Shown here one piece after another: positions 62,385-64,000 of a stretch of 64,000 nt of DNA (within the stretch, counting starts at the first letter, position 1; each line of letters begins with the position of its first letter). The stretch lies in contig JAVIAB010000041.1 of assembly GCA_032433765.1 (NCBI GenBank), positions 81,567,428 to 81,631,427 on the forward strand, given 5' to 3'. The notes beneath the pieces are model-generated. The model ran no database searches. It was not told the DNA's origin and saw only the letters and a list, made by a program, of their open reading frames with translations. The stretch comes from Megaustenia siamemsis (lineage: Eukaryota > Mollusca > Gastropoda > Stylommatophora > Ariophantidae). The position numbers were made by a program, and so were the translations under genes.

Positions 62385-63790
62385 GACAGATTATAGATAT
62401 ACATACCTCTCTCTTTCTCTCTTTTACCAGCATAGATTCATACAGATTATAAACACATAACTCTCTCTCACTTACCAGCCAAGATCCTGACAGATTATAG
62501 ATTGACATACCTCTCTCTCTCACTTACCAGCCAAGATCCTGACAGATTATAGATTGACATACCTCTCTCTCTCACTTACCAGCCAAGATCCTGACAGATT
62601 ATAGATACACATACCTCTCTCTCTCACTTACCACCCAAGATCCTGACACATTATAGATACACATACCTCTCTCTCTCACTTATCAACCAAGATCCTGACA
62701 GATTATAGATACACATACCTCTCTCTCTCACTTACCAGCCAAGATCCTGACAGATTATAGATACACATACCTCTCTCTCTCACTTACCAACCAAGATCCT
62801 GACAGATTATAGATACACATACCTCTCTCTCTCACTTACCAACCAAGATCCTGACAGATTATAGATTGACATACCTCTCTCTCTCTTACTTATCAGCCAA
62901 GATCCTGACAGATTATAGATTGATATACCTCTCTCTCTCACTTACCAGCCAAGATCCTGACATATTACAGATTGACATACCTCTCTCTCTCACTTTTAAC
63001 AGACAAGATCCTGACAGATTATAGATTGACATACCTCTCTCTCTCACTTACCAGCCAAGATCCTGACAGATTATAGATTGACATACCTCTCTCTCTCACT
63101 TACCAGCCAAGATCCTGACAGATTATAGATTGACATACCTCTCTCTCTCACTTACCAGCCAAGATCCTGACAGATTATAGATTGACATACCTCTCTCTCT
63201 CTCTCACTTACCAGCCAAGATCCTGACAGATTATAGATTGACATACCTCTCTCTCTCTCACTTACCAGCCAAGATCCTGACAGATTATAGATTGACATAC
63301 CTCTCTCTCTCTCACTTGCCAGCCAAGATCCTGACAGATTATAGATTGACATACCTCTCTCTCTCTCACTTGCCAGCCAAGATCCTGACAGATTATAGAT
63401 TGACATACCTCTCTCTCTCTCACTTGCCAGCCAAGATCCTGACAGATTATAGATTGACATACCTCTCTCTCTCTCACTTACCAGCCAAGATCCTGACAGA
63501 TTATAGATTGACATACCTCTCTCTCTCTCACTTGCCAGCCAAGATCCTGACAGATTATAGATTGTCATACCTCTCTCTCTCTCACTTGCCAGCCAAGATC
63601 CTGACAGATTATAGATTGACATACCCCTCTCTCTCTCTCACTTGCCAGCCAAGATCCTGACAGATTATAGATTGTCATACCTCTCTCTCTCTCACTTGCC
63701 AGCCAAGATCCTGACAGATTATAGATTGTCATACCTCTCTCTCTCTCTCACTTGCCAGCCAAGATCCTGACAGATTATAGATTGTCATAC
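62385..63790 (+). repeat. 52-56-bp array of acceptor-like units, ~25 copies
   Basis: The unit contains ATTGACATACCTCTCTCTCT, CACTTACCAG or CACTTGCCAG, and CCAAGATCCTGACAGATTATAG. TTGAC (branch-like), a CT tract and CAG lie in the spacing of a 3' splice site. Most units keep CAG; four near 62629, 62684, 62788 and 62841 have lost it (ACCACC, TCAACC or ACCAACC). The CT tract lengthens toward the real acceptor. The last unit passes into ATTGTCATACTTGCC just before exon F. Confidence 0.92.
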
Positions 63791-63807
63791 TTGCCTATCC
63801 CCGCCAG

Positions 63808-64000
63808 ACACCTGTCACAATAATCAGAAGGCCGTGCAGTAAGAGAGCCAGAACTATGCTGGCGGACCCGCCTCCAGGGAGCGTGTTCCTGATGGAGAAC
63901 CTCAAGTTCTACTCGGCCGAGTACGGCCAGGATTCCGGTCCTGTCAGCAACACGACCAACATGGACAAGGACGCCGGGTCCCAGGCAGCGGTCAGCCAGC
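63808..64000 (+). CDS. Exon F: PGK-like domain 2, continues beyond window
   Basis: Acceptor TTGCCTATCCCCGCCAG ends at 63807, phase 0. The translation starts TPVTIIRRPCSKRARTMLAD, then PPPGSVFLMENLKFYSAEYG. The second part matches the PGK motif AAGSVILLENLRFHVEEEG, with Arg122 (human numbering) replaced by Lys. The first part aligns in length with the DVLFLKDCVGPEVEKACAN region but has lost the DCVGPEV motif. The exon is open to the last base of the window. No donor is evident within it. Confidence 0.9.

Noticed and set aside
62385..63790. Regular repeats resembling a CRISPR array
   Set aside because: Units are contiguous variants of one sequence with no unique spacers, in a eukaryotic intron.

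Overview
This window looks like animal (metazoan) genomic DNA. It has spliced exons with GT-AG introns, non-LTR and LTR retrotransposon debris, a tRNA-derived SINE and very large satellite arrays. The repeat load and LINE types resemble lophotrochozoan, perhaps molluscan, genomes; that is inference from style and no taxon marker is present. There are no bacterial operons, rRNA or tRNA genes or CRISPR arrays.

One protein-coding gene can be supported. It lies on the + strand and runs off both ends of the window. Six exons (5607-5850, 37046-37383, 45253-45446, 50100-50242, 61412-61535, 63808-64000+) join in consistent phase. They align almost without gaps to phosphoglycerate kinase (PGK): the first three give the C-terminal half of one PGK-like domain, and the next three give the N-terminal half of a second. 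The protein is therefore a tandem, multi-PGK-domain polypeptide with almost no linker. Many catalytic and nucleotide-binding residues are replaced, so at least the first domain is probably a pseudoenzyme. An acidic Glu-rich insertion sits in domain 1.

The introns make up about 98% of the window and are mostly tandem repeats. Upstream intron (1-5606): 20-bp and 33-34-bp CACA-type arrays. Intron 1 (5851-37045, 31.2 kb): a 26-bp satellite whose first monomer starts exactly at the 5' splice site, with 2.4-5.5 kb higher-order repeats and co-amplified LINE ends. Intron 2 (37384-45252): TATC, TGTC and TACC microsatellites, an inverted repeat, and a LINE whose coding sequence has become a ~50-bp minisatellite. 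Intron 3 (45447-50099): another LINE with a 68-bp coding-derived array, then 29-bp and 30-bp arrays. Intron 4 (50243-61411): a 42-bp array, a SINE, a 51-bp minisatellite split by a 6.4-kb gag-protease LTR element, then 47-bp and 24-bp arrays. Intron 5 (61536-63807): an array of 18 exon-end/splice-donor copies followed by about 25 polypyrimidine/CAG acceptor-like units.

The most striking pattern is that several arrays are built from splice-junction or transposon coding sequence. Intron 5 appears to carry arrayed donors at one end and arrayed acceptors at the other, while intron 1 is a satellite phased from its own donor.
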